In this document: positions 10,201 to 18,761 of the stretch, in pieces
Layout of the letters: each line of letters starts with the position of its first letter
Position numbering within the stretch: position 1 is the first letter of the stretch
DNA from: Barthelona sp. PAP020
Taxonomy: Eukaryota; Metamonada: BaSk clade
Direction of reading: 5' to 3'
Assembly: GCA_040182905.1 (NCBI GenBank)
Contig: JARQWU010000056.1
Location: 1 to 46,347 of the forward strand
DNA: 46,347 bases
Position numbers and translations under genes: made by a program
Notes under the pieces: generated by a model
Told to the model about the DNA's origin: nothing
Database searches by the model: none
Seen by the model: the letters and a program-made list of their open reading frames with translations, nothing else

Positions 10201-11545
10201 ATCACGAACCTTAAGAATGCAAATCAAGTATATGGTTTATCCTTTAATGTTACCCTCCATCAAATTATTGGAAACCGATGATTGTTTGCATCCTCTCGTG
10301 AGATTATCTGTTGACACTGTAGATTTTCAATCTAGTTCACACCTTGCTAAGTACATGAATAGGTTTTCTGCTGCTGAACAAGCCAAGGCAGCTGTTTTGA
10401 AAAAGAAAGGAGAACTTATTGTTGATAATATCATTTTATGGTCTCGTGGTTGGAGATTTGAATTGATTGGGAATACAATGAAGGTTTTAAAAGAAAAATC
10501 TTCGAATGTTTTTTTGATTAGAGCAAATCCCTTTGAATATGCAACTTCTGATGCAGATTCAACCTCGATATTTGGTATTCCATATGATTCATTGCCATTA
10601 TCTTCACAACAGCTACTTTGTTCCAGTTTGATTGAAAATGACATTTTTTCTGATGTTTTACCGTTAGAATTATTAGCTTCAGTACAAGAATCACTCGCTC
10701 TTTGTTTGAAAAACGTTAATATTGACAAAGACTTTTCTAATGCCACGTATAAATCACTCTTTTCACCAAAAGCTTTATCTTTAGAACAACAAAGGCAAGA
10801 AAGGTTGTTGAAAGAATTTGATGACAGAAAGCTCGATGTTCCCTATATATCTGATGCTATTCTATCATTTTCATGGGTTTTAGATGATCTAAAAGGCATT
10901 TACACTTTCACACATGTTCCATTGTATTACAATCCTGAATCTTTAACAATTGAAAGATTAGCAACAATTAGTCCTTTTACTTTACCCATAAAACCCATTC
11001 CACATTTAGTCAGTTTATCAATTGAAGCCCCATCAAAATTGGTCGCAAATCGTCCCATTACTTCGGAAAACCCTTTCAAATTTGATATTAATGTTAAAAT
11101 CTTAAACTTTTCAGTTAAGTCAATGGACATTGTGATTGCCCCTTCATTGAACATAGGATATCATCATTTGAATCCTTTGTTGTATTCTGATGACGCTTTG
11201 CAATTTAAAATGGGTGAAAGAGTATATCAAAATGTTGATATCACATCCGTTGTTTTGGAAGGAAAGGTAGTTAGTGTTTTTAGAGAAATGAAGCCATTTT
11301 CACAGGTTTCTTATCAGTTGGTTGGAGTTGTATATTCTCCAGGAATTTATAATTTGAACAAACTCATTTTGAGAGTCTTGGTTGATGACAAACCTTCGAA
11401 ACAAATTGTGGAAGCTCCTGATGTGTTGATAAATATTATACAAGATATTCATGATACCAAAGATGTCAATGTAGCTGTGAATGCCTTTGTTGATAAGGAC
11501 GTATTCATGGAGGATATTGATGATGGTAATGTGCTTGTAAATTGA
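7232..11545 (+). CDS. TRAPPC8: TRAPPC8 / Trs85-like subunit of the TRAPPIII tethering complex
   Basis: TRAPPIII is the exchange factor that activates Rab1/Ypt1 in ER-Golgi traffic and autophagy. The 1437-residue protein is close in length to animal TRAPPC8. It has the family order: an N-terminal alpha/beta region with a YLTYPLGRFY segment, the linker GGKFRLWRSR, a long helical TPR-like solenoid (about 280-620, including RMTADICIQIGGLQIASQLY), then Ig-like beta-sandwich modules to the C terminus. There are no membrane segments or internal stops. It starts at the first ATG, after a T-rich leader. Assignment rests on fold-level features and short conserved blocks, so another long TRAPP subunit is a less likely alternative. 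Confidence 0.72.
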   Translation: MDDTTYRIYSKMRNLFLPKISYYELPCLNNQYDECKGHIFDYIQQNNIHCDINRKILLSADESFVCNELIFKFVHESEINLILTPEEIKETIFSDIAHFSDFPPFSFHTKTESKLFLSSIEDATPWYSTLLDTLYYRVNIVGAEYLTYPLGRFYITKADSKLGNLLEDSKFKMNHEQTFPYLSYFIFALYDPLTTSPNDLNIILDNFSSIRDCICFVPINGGLNEVRSGMENFVNNKFLVDIERVLQKYHNLIDNESSWGGKFRLWRSRNQTLETQDINIKSLVPYGNNTIEQTIRMTADICIQIGGLQIASQLYKELGKRCKADRKWFFHAQNREMYALAKFLLYLENPQDFDFTKLDTSFNETLSHYAEYFTVQNIIPSAEFYLLRTSIITLLLYNYTSLIQKRGLDQLAMNLVITTLKYLKNPTYAALFYEQLALLETSRGHIRKYSFLLYVAARKYFAAKQHQHALRCLLSTAKCYCLFDEIDDDNLYLAAEKLTYLLDSEGENWKNWDATEFMTKQLVPHAWGDIKFKIIDFFRLIYNVTNNKALLAPCLASILKLKTQQSQKEASKFFQELCELSKELGDLVFKDFDFLIFGPIKILSATDTTVESVNRRTRTSSFSQLTQLELLTTNKFNEWTDIDNIIEEIITKRRQERIAKQGLPSLEERMRLRDYGRISAQARMLSFLFSSISAQDETFYVNIQLQNTLFTNVLVSDFVLRYQKLEISEFDKTAERSLIDEENEIEIEAIPLEFRLAPSQKTQVRVSCCCRESTHLEIIGCEFNLSTLDGIKHGIIHCEHEFESRIDLDSRRLPEYRQIYKKERPNIATALNIGPMNQQNNCAPLKLKSSQPPLVVAVARQMPLLKAECTLERTEFFQSELIPFNILLTNEGTQPLCNLVAVASNPHSVLFPSDFPNNNLQKTEFSNCGLLESFISPRIIDESKDRYLIEVLEAGETTTITLYLNCHTVGSCDLKIALCYSDEKQEPPFESRTLRMQIKYMVYPLMLPSIKLLETDDCLHPLVRLSVDTVDFQSSSHLAKYMNRFSAAEQAKAAVLKKKGELIVDNIILWSRGWRFELIGNTMKVLKEKSSNVFLIRANPFEYATSDADSTSIFGIPYDSLPLSSQQLLCSSLIENDIFSDVLPLELLASVQESLALCLKNVNIDKDFSNATYKSLFSPKALSLEQQRQERLLKEFDDRKLDVPYISDAILSFSWVLDDLKGIYTFTHVPLYYNPESLTIERLATISPFTLPIKPIPHLVSLSIEAPSKLVANRPITSENPFKFDINVKILNFSVKSMDIVIAPSLNIGYHHLNPLLYSDDALQFKMGERVYQNVDITSVVLEGKVVSVFREMKPFSQVSYQLVGVVYSPGIYNLNKLILRVLVDDKPSKQIVEAPDVLINIIQDIHDTKDVNVAVNAFVDKDVFMEDIDDGNVLVN

Positions 11546-12186
11546 ACAGTTACTATATTTAATCTTTGCTGACTCTTACTGTGTTTGAAAATTTGTGTTT
11601 TATTGTATTTCGTTGTTCTTGTTGTCCTTTGTTATAAATGTGAGCAATTTCATTTTTATTTGGTTGGAAAGAATTGAGTTGTGTGGGAAAAAGTGGAGGA
11701 TGACTATCCAGCATTCTGTGAATGGCAGTTTTGAAAGAAGAAATTAAGGTAATTCAGAAACAGGTTTTGAAATATCAAATAATCAAATTTTTGGAAAAAT
11801 CAAGTGAAATCTCACAATCTTTGCTGAAATAGGTTTCAAAACAAACTTTTTGTCCACAAAACTTGCCATTTTTCTAAAAGCAAAAATTTAGAAAAAAAAA
11901 AATTCACTTAAAAATTGTAGAATTTGAAAACCAAATGTTGTCTTGTTGTTTAAAAACCATTTCTTTCATCATACTTCTATTCTTTCTCAATTTAAAAGAT
12001 CAAAAACAATGATTTAACAATGATTGAAAGAACTGAAATCAAAATAATTTTACAACCTGCAAAACAAAAAAATTGTCGATTTTTTCTTTTGTTGGGATAT
12101 TGAAAAATATTTTATTTAATCTCAACAAACATACAGTGCATGAAAAAAAATAAATAAATTTTTTACAAAAAAAAGTTTCAGGGTTA
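11546..12186. other. Convergent spacer between TRAPPC8 and the legumain-like gene
   Basis: About 640 bp without an open frame. Two small adjacent hairpins occur at 11698-11709 (GGAT/ATCC) and 11712-11724 (CATTC/GAATG). The rest is A- and T-rich 3' flank of both genes. No RNA gene can be named. Confidence 0.4.
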
Positions 12187-13200
12187 TTATGAACAAATTT
12201 CTATGATAGCTTCTTTAACTAATTTTTCATCAACATTCAATTGACAGAATCTACCTAGAATATGCATATATTTAAATGCAAATATTGATGGCTTGCCACA
12301 TTCAAAATTAAAAAAATCAACGTAATTTTTGTAGCATTTAAGATCAACATGCTGACATGCTAATGATTTTGATGGGCTCAAATCTCTATTTTTATTATCT
12401 AACTCAACATCAAAGACCAAATCCCATAAAACTTCAAAGGTCAGTTCAACAAAAGCTTTTCTTGACCTGACAACTTCCAAAGCTAATGAACGAAGCTCAG
12501 AAATGGGTAAATTTTCGATAGATTGTTCATGGTAATCAAAAGAATCAACCTTTACTTCTTCATTGAAATGACATATTCCGTCAACACAATAATCAATAAT
12601 ACTTACAGTTTTAAAATTGCCATTAGCATTAACATACTCTTGTGTTGCCTGTGAATTCATCCAAGTCTCAAAGTTTTGATTCCATGACCCCTTGTCAGGA
12701 CTTCCATGTCCAAAAATGTAAACGTTCTTAGGTTCAATGAATTTTAACCATTTGTTGGCATAACTAGACGCTCTTGGAGTGTCTAAATATAACTCTATTG
12801 GTATATCAAATGGTTTTAGATATTCATACAACTCATCAAAGAAAAGGAAAACATTATCAGACAACCTCAAAAATAAGGATGATCCAGCGGATGAAAAATA
12901 CACAAACAAGTCAATACAATTTGAAAAATCTCTTTTAAAAACACTCTCAATTACAGATTTATCGGTTAATTCAATGAAATGTTTTGGAAAACCTGTATCA
13001 AAGAGAGTTGATATTATAAAAATATTATCAGATTGATAATTGTCACCTAATAAATAATTTTGCATCAACAAAAGATCATTTTGATGAAAAAAATCATTGT
13101 TACTAGTTGAACCTCCAATTAATATCGCACAATGATCATTTGAATATACAAAAGAACAAAATATTAGCAACAACAAACTAACGAAACAAAAAGAGTTCAT
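12187..13200 (-). CDS. Secreted legumain-like (C13) pseudopeptidase lacking the catalytic dyad
   Basis: A 337-residue protein with a clear signal peptide (residues 1-20, hydrophobic LLLLIFCSF core). The first beta-strand HCAILIGGS and the general order match asparaginyl endopeptidase (legumain). The C-terminal ~70 residues, with spaced Cys in HVDLKCYKNY and FNFECGKP and a helix ending EICS, match the legumain prodomain rather than the GPI transamidase GPI8. At the catalytic His-Gly position the sequence reads FSSAG (Ala105). At the catalytic Cys position in the strand IELYLDT there is Thr141. Both dyad residues therefore seem lost, so the protein is probably not a peptidase. The frame is intact and the disulfide cysteines are kept, which argues for a functional non-enzymatic protein. 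The alignment around both sites was made by eye. Confidence 0.72.
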   Translation of the reverse strand: MNSFCFVSLLLLIFCSFVYSNDHCAILIGGSTSNNDFFHQNDLLLMQNYLLGDNYQSDNIFIISTLFDTGFPKHFIELTDKSVIESVFKRDFSNCIDLFVYFSSAGSSLFLRLSDNVFLFFDELYEYLKPFDIPIELYLDTPRASSYANKWLKFIEPKNVYIFGHGSPDKGSWNQNFETWMNSQATQEYVNANGNFKTVSIIDYCVDGICHFNEEVKVDSFDYHEQSIENLPISELRSLALEVVRSRKAFVELTFEVLWDLVFDVELDNKNRDLSPSKSLACQHVDLKCYKNYVDFFNFECGKPSIFAFKYMHILGRFCQLNVDEKLVKEAIIEICS

Positions 13201-13400
13201 TTGTCACAAAAAAAAAACCTCAACCCTTCCATTTCATGGCTTTTTTTTGTGGATTTTTCTTGTTTAATTCATTATCACTTTGAATAAATGACCTTGAACA
13301 TCATCAAAATCAATTTCTTTTGTAAAAATTGCCCCATTACCATCTTATAACAATCCTTCAACATTTATATTTTTAATAAACAAAAAAAAACACTTTTTAC

Positions 13401-14213
13401 TTAATAATCAGCAGAAGATGCATCACTTTTAGAAATAATATTAATACCAGAACTTGTTCCAATTCTATCAGCACCAGATTGGACCATTTTAACGGCAGTT
13501 TCATAATCACGAACAGCACCAGAGGCTTTAACCAAGCCTTCATCACCGACAGCTAACTTCATTACACGAACATGTTCCTCCTTTGAACCACCGGTTCCAA
13601 AACCAGTTGAAGTCTTAACATACCTTGCACCAGCCAAACCAACAAGAATGGACACATCAACAATTTGTTCCAATGTAAGATAACAAGTTTCAATAATGAC
13701 TTTTAAAATAGCATCAGGATATTTCTCTACAGCCTCATTGATAGACTTAATTTCTTCATAAACATAAGTGAGTTCCCCATCTAACAATTTACCAACATGA
13801 ATAACCATGTCAATTTCATTTGCACCTTTGGAAAGAGCATCAGTTGTTTCAAAAACTTTGGCTTCTGTCGTCATTGCACCTAAAGGGAATCCGATTACGG
13901 AAGCAACACCAATTTGACGTGAACCTTTTAAAAGGGCACGACATTGTTCAACATAAGATCCATTGACACAAACAGCCTTGAAATTATGTTCAATTGCTTC
14001 ATTACACAATTTTTCAACATCCTTTGCTTGTGTAACTGCTTTTAACACAGTATGATCAATATATTGACTGATATGTTTGTCCATTCTTTCAGGATTAATG
14101 TTGTAACCTTCTTTAATATGTGGTAATACAGCAATAATGTCTTCAAAAGACATATTCAATTTCTCGGCAACATAGTGAGCACGATCAAAAACGAGTTGTT
14201 GTTCGGTATTCAT
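13401..14213 (-). CDS. deoC: Deoxyribose-phosphate aldolase
   Basis: Cleaves 2-deoxyribose 5-phosphate to glyceraldehyde 3-phosphate and acetaldehyde, the last step of deoxynucleoside breakdown. The 270-residue class I aldolase barrel shows the Schiff-base lysine in VKTSTGFG (K200), the second active-site lysine in LVKASGAVR (K229), the active-site Asp in NEIDMVI (D135) and the phosphate-binding RIGTSSG near the end. The start is the ATG at 14213; the longer in-frame reading begins at TTG and is unlikely. The N-terminal extension of about 45 residues before ISQYIDHTVL resembles many bacterial DeoC proteins. Cytosolic, with no targeting peptide visible. Confidence 0.95.
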   Translation of the reverse strand: MNTEQQLVFDRAHYVAEKLNMSFEDIIAVLPHIKEGYNINPERMDKHISQYIDHTVLKAVTQAKDVEKLCNEAIEHNFKAVCVNGSYVEQCRALLKGSRQIGVASVIGFPLGAMTTEAKVFETTDALSKGANEIDMVIHVGKLLDGELTYVYEEIKSINEAVEKYPDAILKVIIETCYLTLEQIVDVSILVGLAGARYVKTSTGFGTGGSKEEHVRVMKLAVGDEGLVKASGAVRDYETAVKMVQSGADRIGTSSGINIISKSDASSADY

Positions 14214-14419
14214 TTTTAATATCAAAAGAAAATATGTTCAATGGTCTTCATTTTTCAAAGACATATAAAAATGTTTATCACAAACCAAAGAAATATTTTT
14301 GATCAAAACTGAAAGAGATCAAAGAAACAAAAACAAACCAAAAACTGATTGTGGTTTAAAACTGAATAGAATTATGATTGAAAGGTAGCACAGCCATTCA
14401 AAAAGTGTAAGGAACGACG
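14214..14419. promoter_or_regulatory. DeoC upstream region
   Basis: 206 bp between the 3' end of the U2 gene and the deoC ATG. A+T-rich, with no conserved element that I can name. Confidence 0.35.
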
Positions 14420-14421
14420 TA

Positions 14422-14566
14422 CAAAGGATTTGTAAATTTGGCGAACCAAACCAAAATCCATCCACAAAAAATAAAGTATACGTCTGAAAATATCAGACTA
14501 CATGCGGTTAAGCATATAAGAACAGATACTACATTGGGTTCAGAGCAAAAAGCTCAAGACAAGGAA
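14422..14566 (-). ncRNA. U2: U2 spliceosomal snRNA
   Basis: Read on the minus strand, TGTAGTATCTGTTCTTAT is identical over 18 nt to the universally conserved U2 branch-site recognition segment, with GTAGTA at 14532-14527. Around it lie the expected parts in order. First is a 5' stem-loop GAGC-TTTTT-GCTC (stem I, about 14556-14544). Then come a small hairpin ATGC-TTAACC-GCAT (stem IIa position) and a perfect 6-bp hairpin GTCTGA/TCAGAC (14498-14482). An Sm site ATTTTTTG follows (14472-14465). The 3' terminal hairpin has outer stem GGATTT/AAATCC (14459-14426) and an inner TTTGG-TTCG-CCAAA. The 5' end is estimated from the usual distance of about 32 nt before GTAGTA, so both ends are uncertain by several bases. 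GTAGTA can pair with the ACTAAC motifs of the three introns in this window. Confidence 0.92.
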
Positions 14567-14820
14567 GAAGGGTTCAAAATTGCAAACTTGTTCAAATATT
14601 TGGAATTCTTTTTAGTAAACTGCAAAATTATCCTTTGTTTCACTTGAAAAACCATAAAAACATCATCAAAGGCAAAATTTTAACATTTTTAAATTAAAAT
14701 CAAAAATTTCTAAACAAATATCACAGGTGCTAGCACAAAAGAAAAAAAAGATACAATTTATATTGATCACAAAATATTGACTACAAAATGAGTTTGACTA
14801 CTGAACAATACAAAAGCACA
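14567..14820. promoter_or_regulatory. U2 snRNA upstream region and 3' flank of the ERF4-like gene
   Basis: About 250 bp upstream of the U2 gene on the minus strand; any U2 promoter would be here. I see no recognisable proximal element. Confidence 0.3.
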
Positions 14821-15612
14821 TCAATATACTTGAGGTTGATAAGATGATTCGGAATTGGAATATGGATCATACACAACACTTTGTGAAGGCATATATCCAA
14901 AGTCATTTTGGATTTGTTGTTGTTGTTGTTGTTGCTGATTTTGAGGTTGATAATCATAAGAGACAGGTTGATTCATTGAAACATACGCATTTGGATTAAA
15001 ACTCGGTTGTACATTTATATTATTTGGATGATTTAAGACAGGTTGATTTGCAGGTGCTGAAAACATTCCTTGATTTTGATTTGGTGCCATAATTTGATTC
15101 ATTTGAGGCCCTTGGAATTGTCTTGTTTGTGCCACTTTTACATGCAAAGTCAAATCATAAGAAGTAACATGTCTATTATGTCCTCTTCTTCTTTCGATTG
15201 TTGAACTTCTCCCTTTGATTTCAATTGATAGATCAATACCATATTGTGTTCTTACATTATGTTCAAATCTATTAATTGCTTCTCTAACTCTAACAAGAAC
15301 AGCCTCCATTTTACAAGAAGTAAGAAAAATAGAATAACCAATGCAAGCAAAAATTAATAGTATTCCAACAAAACCAAAAATTGGTAAAACACGACCCAAT
15401 CCACCAGCTATTAAAAACCCTAAAATGAATGCCGGGACCAGAATTGTTTTTCCACGATTGTGATAATTATGTGGCATTATTACTTCAATTTCTTCAAGCA
15501 GTGAATTAAAAATTTGAGGTGAAACAATGTCGGAAACATATGCGGGAAAATTCCTCTCATATCGCCCAGTTCCAAAAAAGGAATCATAATATTGAAGTGC
15601 AAATGAATACAT
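14821..15612 (-). CDS. Golgin A7/ERF4-like membrane protein with Gln-rich tail
   Basis: 263 residues from the ATG at 15612 (the frame extends upstream only through a TTG). The first ~150 residues resemble the GOLGA7/ERF4 family, accessory subunits of DHHC palmitoyltransferases. They contain an early Gly-Arg...Phe-Pro segment (GTGRYERNFPAYVSD), a helix FNSLLEEIEVI, then a hydrophobic stretch leading to YSIFL and a helix EAVLVRVREAINRFEHNV, followed by beta-strand-like YDLTLHV. Two hydrophobic segments (about 57-75 and 78-101) are more membrane-like than in human GOLGA7. From residue 175 the tail is Asn/Pro/Gln-rich, with an 8-residue Gln run. Function by family: membrane association of a Ras-type palmitoyltransferase at ER or Golgi. 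An unrelated two-helix membrane protein is possible. Confidence 0.55.
   Translation of the reverse strand: MYSFALQYYDSFFGTGRYERNFPAYVSDIVSPQIFNSLLEEIEVIMPHNYHNRGKTILVPAFILGFLIAGGLGRVLPIFGFVGILLIFACIGYSIFLTSCKMEAVLVRVREAINRFEHNVRTQYGIDLSIEIKGRSSTIERRRGHNRHVTSYDLTLHVKVAQTRQFQGPQMNQIMAPNQNQGMFSAPANQPVLNHPNNINVQPSFNPNAYVSMNQPVSYDYQPQNQQQQQQQQIQNDFGYMPSQSVVYDPYSNSESSYQPQVY
14914..14941. repeat. TTG/CAA trinucleotide run (poly-Gln)
   Basis: About eight near-perfect trinucleotides encode the Gln run in the tail of the ERF4-like protein. Confidence 0.8.
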
Positions 15613-15916
15613 TTTTTTTGCAACAAAAGAAAAAATTAAAGGATTGCAAGATTTTTTTTCATTTTTCTGTTTTTTTCTTTTCAAATCTAATCCCCAACGT
15701 TAAAAATATGGGCAAATAAAATTCTCATTTTTATCTGTGTGATTTATTCACAATTTTATTTAGAATTTTTGATTTGGTTTTGGGACAAAAATAGAAATTT
15801 TGTGTTTGAAAATATTTTAAATACATCATTCACCGTAAAAAGACATAAAGATCTTATTAACCACAAAATTAATAATCAAAAAAAGAATTTATGCAAAGAC
15901 TAAAAAATATTTACAA
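15613..15916. promoter_or_regulatory. Spacer: ERF4-like upstream region and SEC24 3' end
   Basis: About 300 bp, A+T-rich, no open frame or RNA gene recognised. Confidence 0.35.
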
Positions 15917-18452
15917 TTATTTGCTTTCAAGAGTTTTTGTAATACGAGAATGAATTCCAATGAGAAATTCAGCATAACCAATGGAATAAGCACACATGTC
16001 TTCAACTAACATTTCATCAAATAAAGTTTCCATGTGAGTTCCTTGAAATATTATGTATGGTTGCATAGTATAACCTCTAATATAATCTAAATATTGCAGA
16101 AGTCTGGCAAATTTCAATCCTTCACTTGTGTTAACAGGAATAACAGGAGATCTAGGATTATTTTCATCAGAAAGCATGAAAATATTGGAGTAATCACAAT
16201 TAGATTTGACAAAAACGAATGAACGTGCCAAAGGAAGATCTACAAGGATAATATCTTTCGAAACAGTAAACACTTGGGAAGGTCTAACCATTGGTAATAC
16301 TTTTGGTACTGAACTATCCCAATCTGGATCTGTGGAAATAATAACTGAATCAATATCATACATTCTGGGATAAACAGCATAAAATATTTGTTTTGGAAAT
16401 GCATTTGCAAAAAAATGCAGCCATGCCACTCTTGAAGCACAATTAACAGAAGTACCTGCTCTTAATAAAGGAGAACGAACTAAACTAGCTAGAAATAATG
16501 CAAGATGAGGAAGTTTATCGGGAACATAGATGGTTGATTCCCTGATTTGTTTATTTGTGGTTTTTCGATATGCAACAAATGAAGAAACACAAGTAGGAAT
16601 AAGAGTTTGTCTTATTGAAGAAAATGTTTGAGTAAACGCCTGCTTTGCGTATTTCTTCACAAAATGTGCACAAAAAGCGCACTGATCCATATAAGCAAAT
16701 AAATGTTGAATATCATAAGATGGCATAGCAGAATAGGTGATCACTCTTACAACGCAGGTCGTCCTATTTTTAACATAAAACAAAGCTAATTGTAAGGGTA
16801 CTAAAGATGAAGGCAAAGAACCATTGTAACCTAATTCATAACTAAAACAAGTGTCAGCACGCATAAATGGATATGCGTTTTGGGTATCTGCGATTTCAAA
16901 AGTTCTGTGCCCATACATTTCCTTAACTTCCAAAGTACGACCAACCCTAAAGTTGAATGTGACTTGAGAGAATAACGGAGTTTCAATAGCATGAATCATT
17001 TCATTTACGACATTAGAATTTACAGTTGAAAAATGTTTTAAAACTCCTCCCGTCATATCAGCAAGGTAACCTAAAGTTCCAAGCATCATTTGAACAGAAT
17101 TCAAACAATAAATATCAACACAACACTTCTTATCAAAAATTTCTTGTGCTTTCTTTTGAACCCATGAATTTGAACATTGGAATAATTTTCTCTCATCGTC
17201 AGTATTCAATAAATTCTTAGAAGGTGGAAGAATCATTTTTCCATCATGATATTGTGGATGCTCTGTTGCAAAAACTTCGAATCTCCCCAAAACATTAAGC
17301 TCAGCAAAAATCTCAGTAGCAACATCCAATGCCAGTCCTAATTTTGCATCATTAAACTCAGGAATAATGGTCTCTAAATGGTCCAAAATCGAAAGTATTT
17401 TGGGGGCTGCTTCTTCAAAAGTTAACATCAAATTATAAGCACATACAGGAACAAAAGGCTCATCAGAATATGATATTAATTCAACAGGAATAGGTTTTGA
17501 TAAATCGAAACAAGTAATGGAAGATCCATACAACATAATACCAATTCTACCTCCTTCATTTGCACCTGGAAACTTTTTATTAACCAGCAAATTCCGAACA
17601 ACTTCTAAACTGGCTTTGAAAGTGCCATTCAAATGACTATTCTTTGTGTGTTCAATAATAAAAAGATGTGAAGGTGTAGGGTCAAAGAATTCACCACTTC
17701 TTTCATATTCAACAGTTCCATAATTTAATTCAGGGTGTTGAGCATGATCAGTACGTTTTCCATTTTCTATTAAGGGAGCAAAACAACTAGAGTCAACATC
17801 ATTATCATAACCACACATTGTGCAGGCCCACTTACGTCCACCATCATGATAAGTACAACTAGGATTTAGATAACAACGACATCTTCGACAACGAATTGGA
17901 TCTCCATTCAATATTGGAATATTATACATATTTTGAAGTTCAACAGGGGCGAATGGGGTGAAAACAACACCAAAAGGCAAAGCAACAGAATTTAGTACAT
18001 CTTGAGTCATAGGAAATACTCTATAAGTTGGACGAATGAATCTTCCAGTAGCATTAAAACGATCAATACCCCCTTGAGGAACAAAAGAATGAGGTAAAAC
18101 TAATGGTTCACTGCCACATTCGTAAATAACAGGTACAGTTTTGGTATAATCATAGTTTCTATCATCAACAGGGGAAGGAAACTTTTCTAATAAACGGTCC
18201 GTAGTTTTTTGGGGTGATTGTTGTTGTTGAGAAATGGTCGCTGGCAACAATTGATTGGATGTACAATCAAATTGTTGCATTGTTTGTTCGGTTGATTGTT
18301 CTTTATGAACAGGTAAGCTTCCATCAATGGGTGGACTGGGAATATACTCTGTTTTTCTTTGACTAACAGTTAGTTTAAGAAATACAATCGAATTACATTA
18401 TTGGAATATTTTGCGGATTTGTTCCTGTTATTTGAAGAGAATCTGGCAACAT
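15917..18452 (-). CDS. SEC24: SEC24, COPII cargo-binding coat subunit (two exons)
   Basis: Binds SEC23 and selects cargo for ER-derived COPII vesicles. The CDS is complement(15917..18362) joined to complement(18397..18452), giving 833 residues. Domains in order: a short disordered Pro/Gln-rich N terminus (1-150), a zinc finger with CRRC and CTMC pairs (about 177-202), a vWA-like trunk with HLFIIEHTKNS and MTGGVLKHF, a beta-sandwich, a helical domain and a C-terminal gelsolin-like domain (DEMLVEDM...SYAEFLIGIHSRI). The protein is shorter than animal SEC24 (about 1100), mainly at the disordered N terminus. Splicing a 34-nt intron adds 46 residues and gives an ATG start (MLPDSLQITGTNPQNIPI, then IQRKTEY). 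Without it the first in-frame ATG lies downstream, at 18280. Confidence 0.92.
18363..18396 (-). other. 34-nt intron in SEC24
   Basis: On the minus strand it begins GTAATT and ends ACTAACTGTTAG. Exon 1 (56 nt, phase 2) joins exon 2 in frame and supplies an ATG. A GTATTT donor 11 nt further in would give a 23-nt intron with the same phase but no in-frame ATG upstream, so the longer form is preferred. Branch-to-acceptor spacing is the same 12 nt as in the CK1 intron. Confidence 0.75.
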
Positions 18453-18761
18453 AGGAAAATAAATCAAAAAAAAATCTGTTTTCTTTTCCTGTTTATTATT
18501 CAACAATCAACTTTGAAATATGATATTGTTTGTTTTCAAGAAAATAATTCTTTAATAAAAGAATCTTTGCATGTGGATGATATTACACATTTACACAATT
18601 TGCTATTAATCCCGAATTATCTCAATATTTGAAGAAATTCAAGGCATTATTATAAATAATACAAAAATAAAAACAAAAAAAAATTTATTGTTTAACAAGA
18701 AAATTTGAACATTGAGCAAATTAAATTACAAGTTTATTTTGCTTTATATTTTTTCATCCAT
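18453..18761. promoter_or_regulatory. SEC24 upstream region
   Basis: About 310 bp between SEC24 and the next minus-strand gene. It has a minus-strand T run roughly 20 nt before the SEC24 ATG. No other feature seen. Confidence 0.35.

Noticed and set aside
11690-11740. Resemblance to the 3' half of U6 snRNA (AGGATGAC...ATTC.GTGAA)
   Set aside because: The invariant ACAGAGA and AGC triad are missing upstream, and there is no terminal T run at the right place.
14438-14560. Plus-strand segment resembling 5S rRNA (GGTTAAGC...) and an open frame of 69 codons
   Set aside because: The same bases read on the minus strand are U2 snRNA with an exact 18-nt conserved core and Sm site; the frame starts only at TTG.
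14540-14585. tRNA A/B-box-like pair (AGCTCAAGACAAGG and GGGTTCAAA)
   Set aside because: Spacing of about 20 nt and no acceptor or anticodon stems; lies at the U2 5' end.
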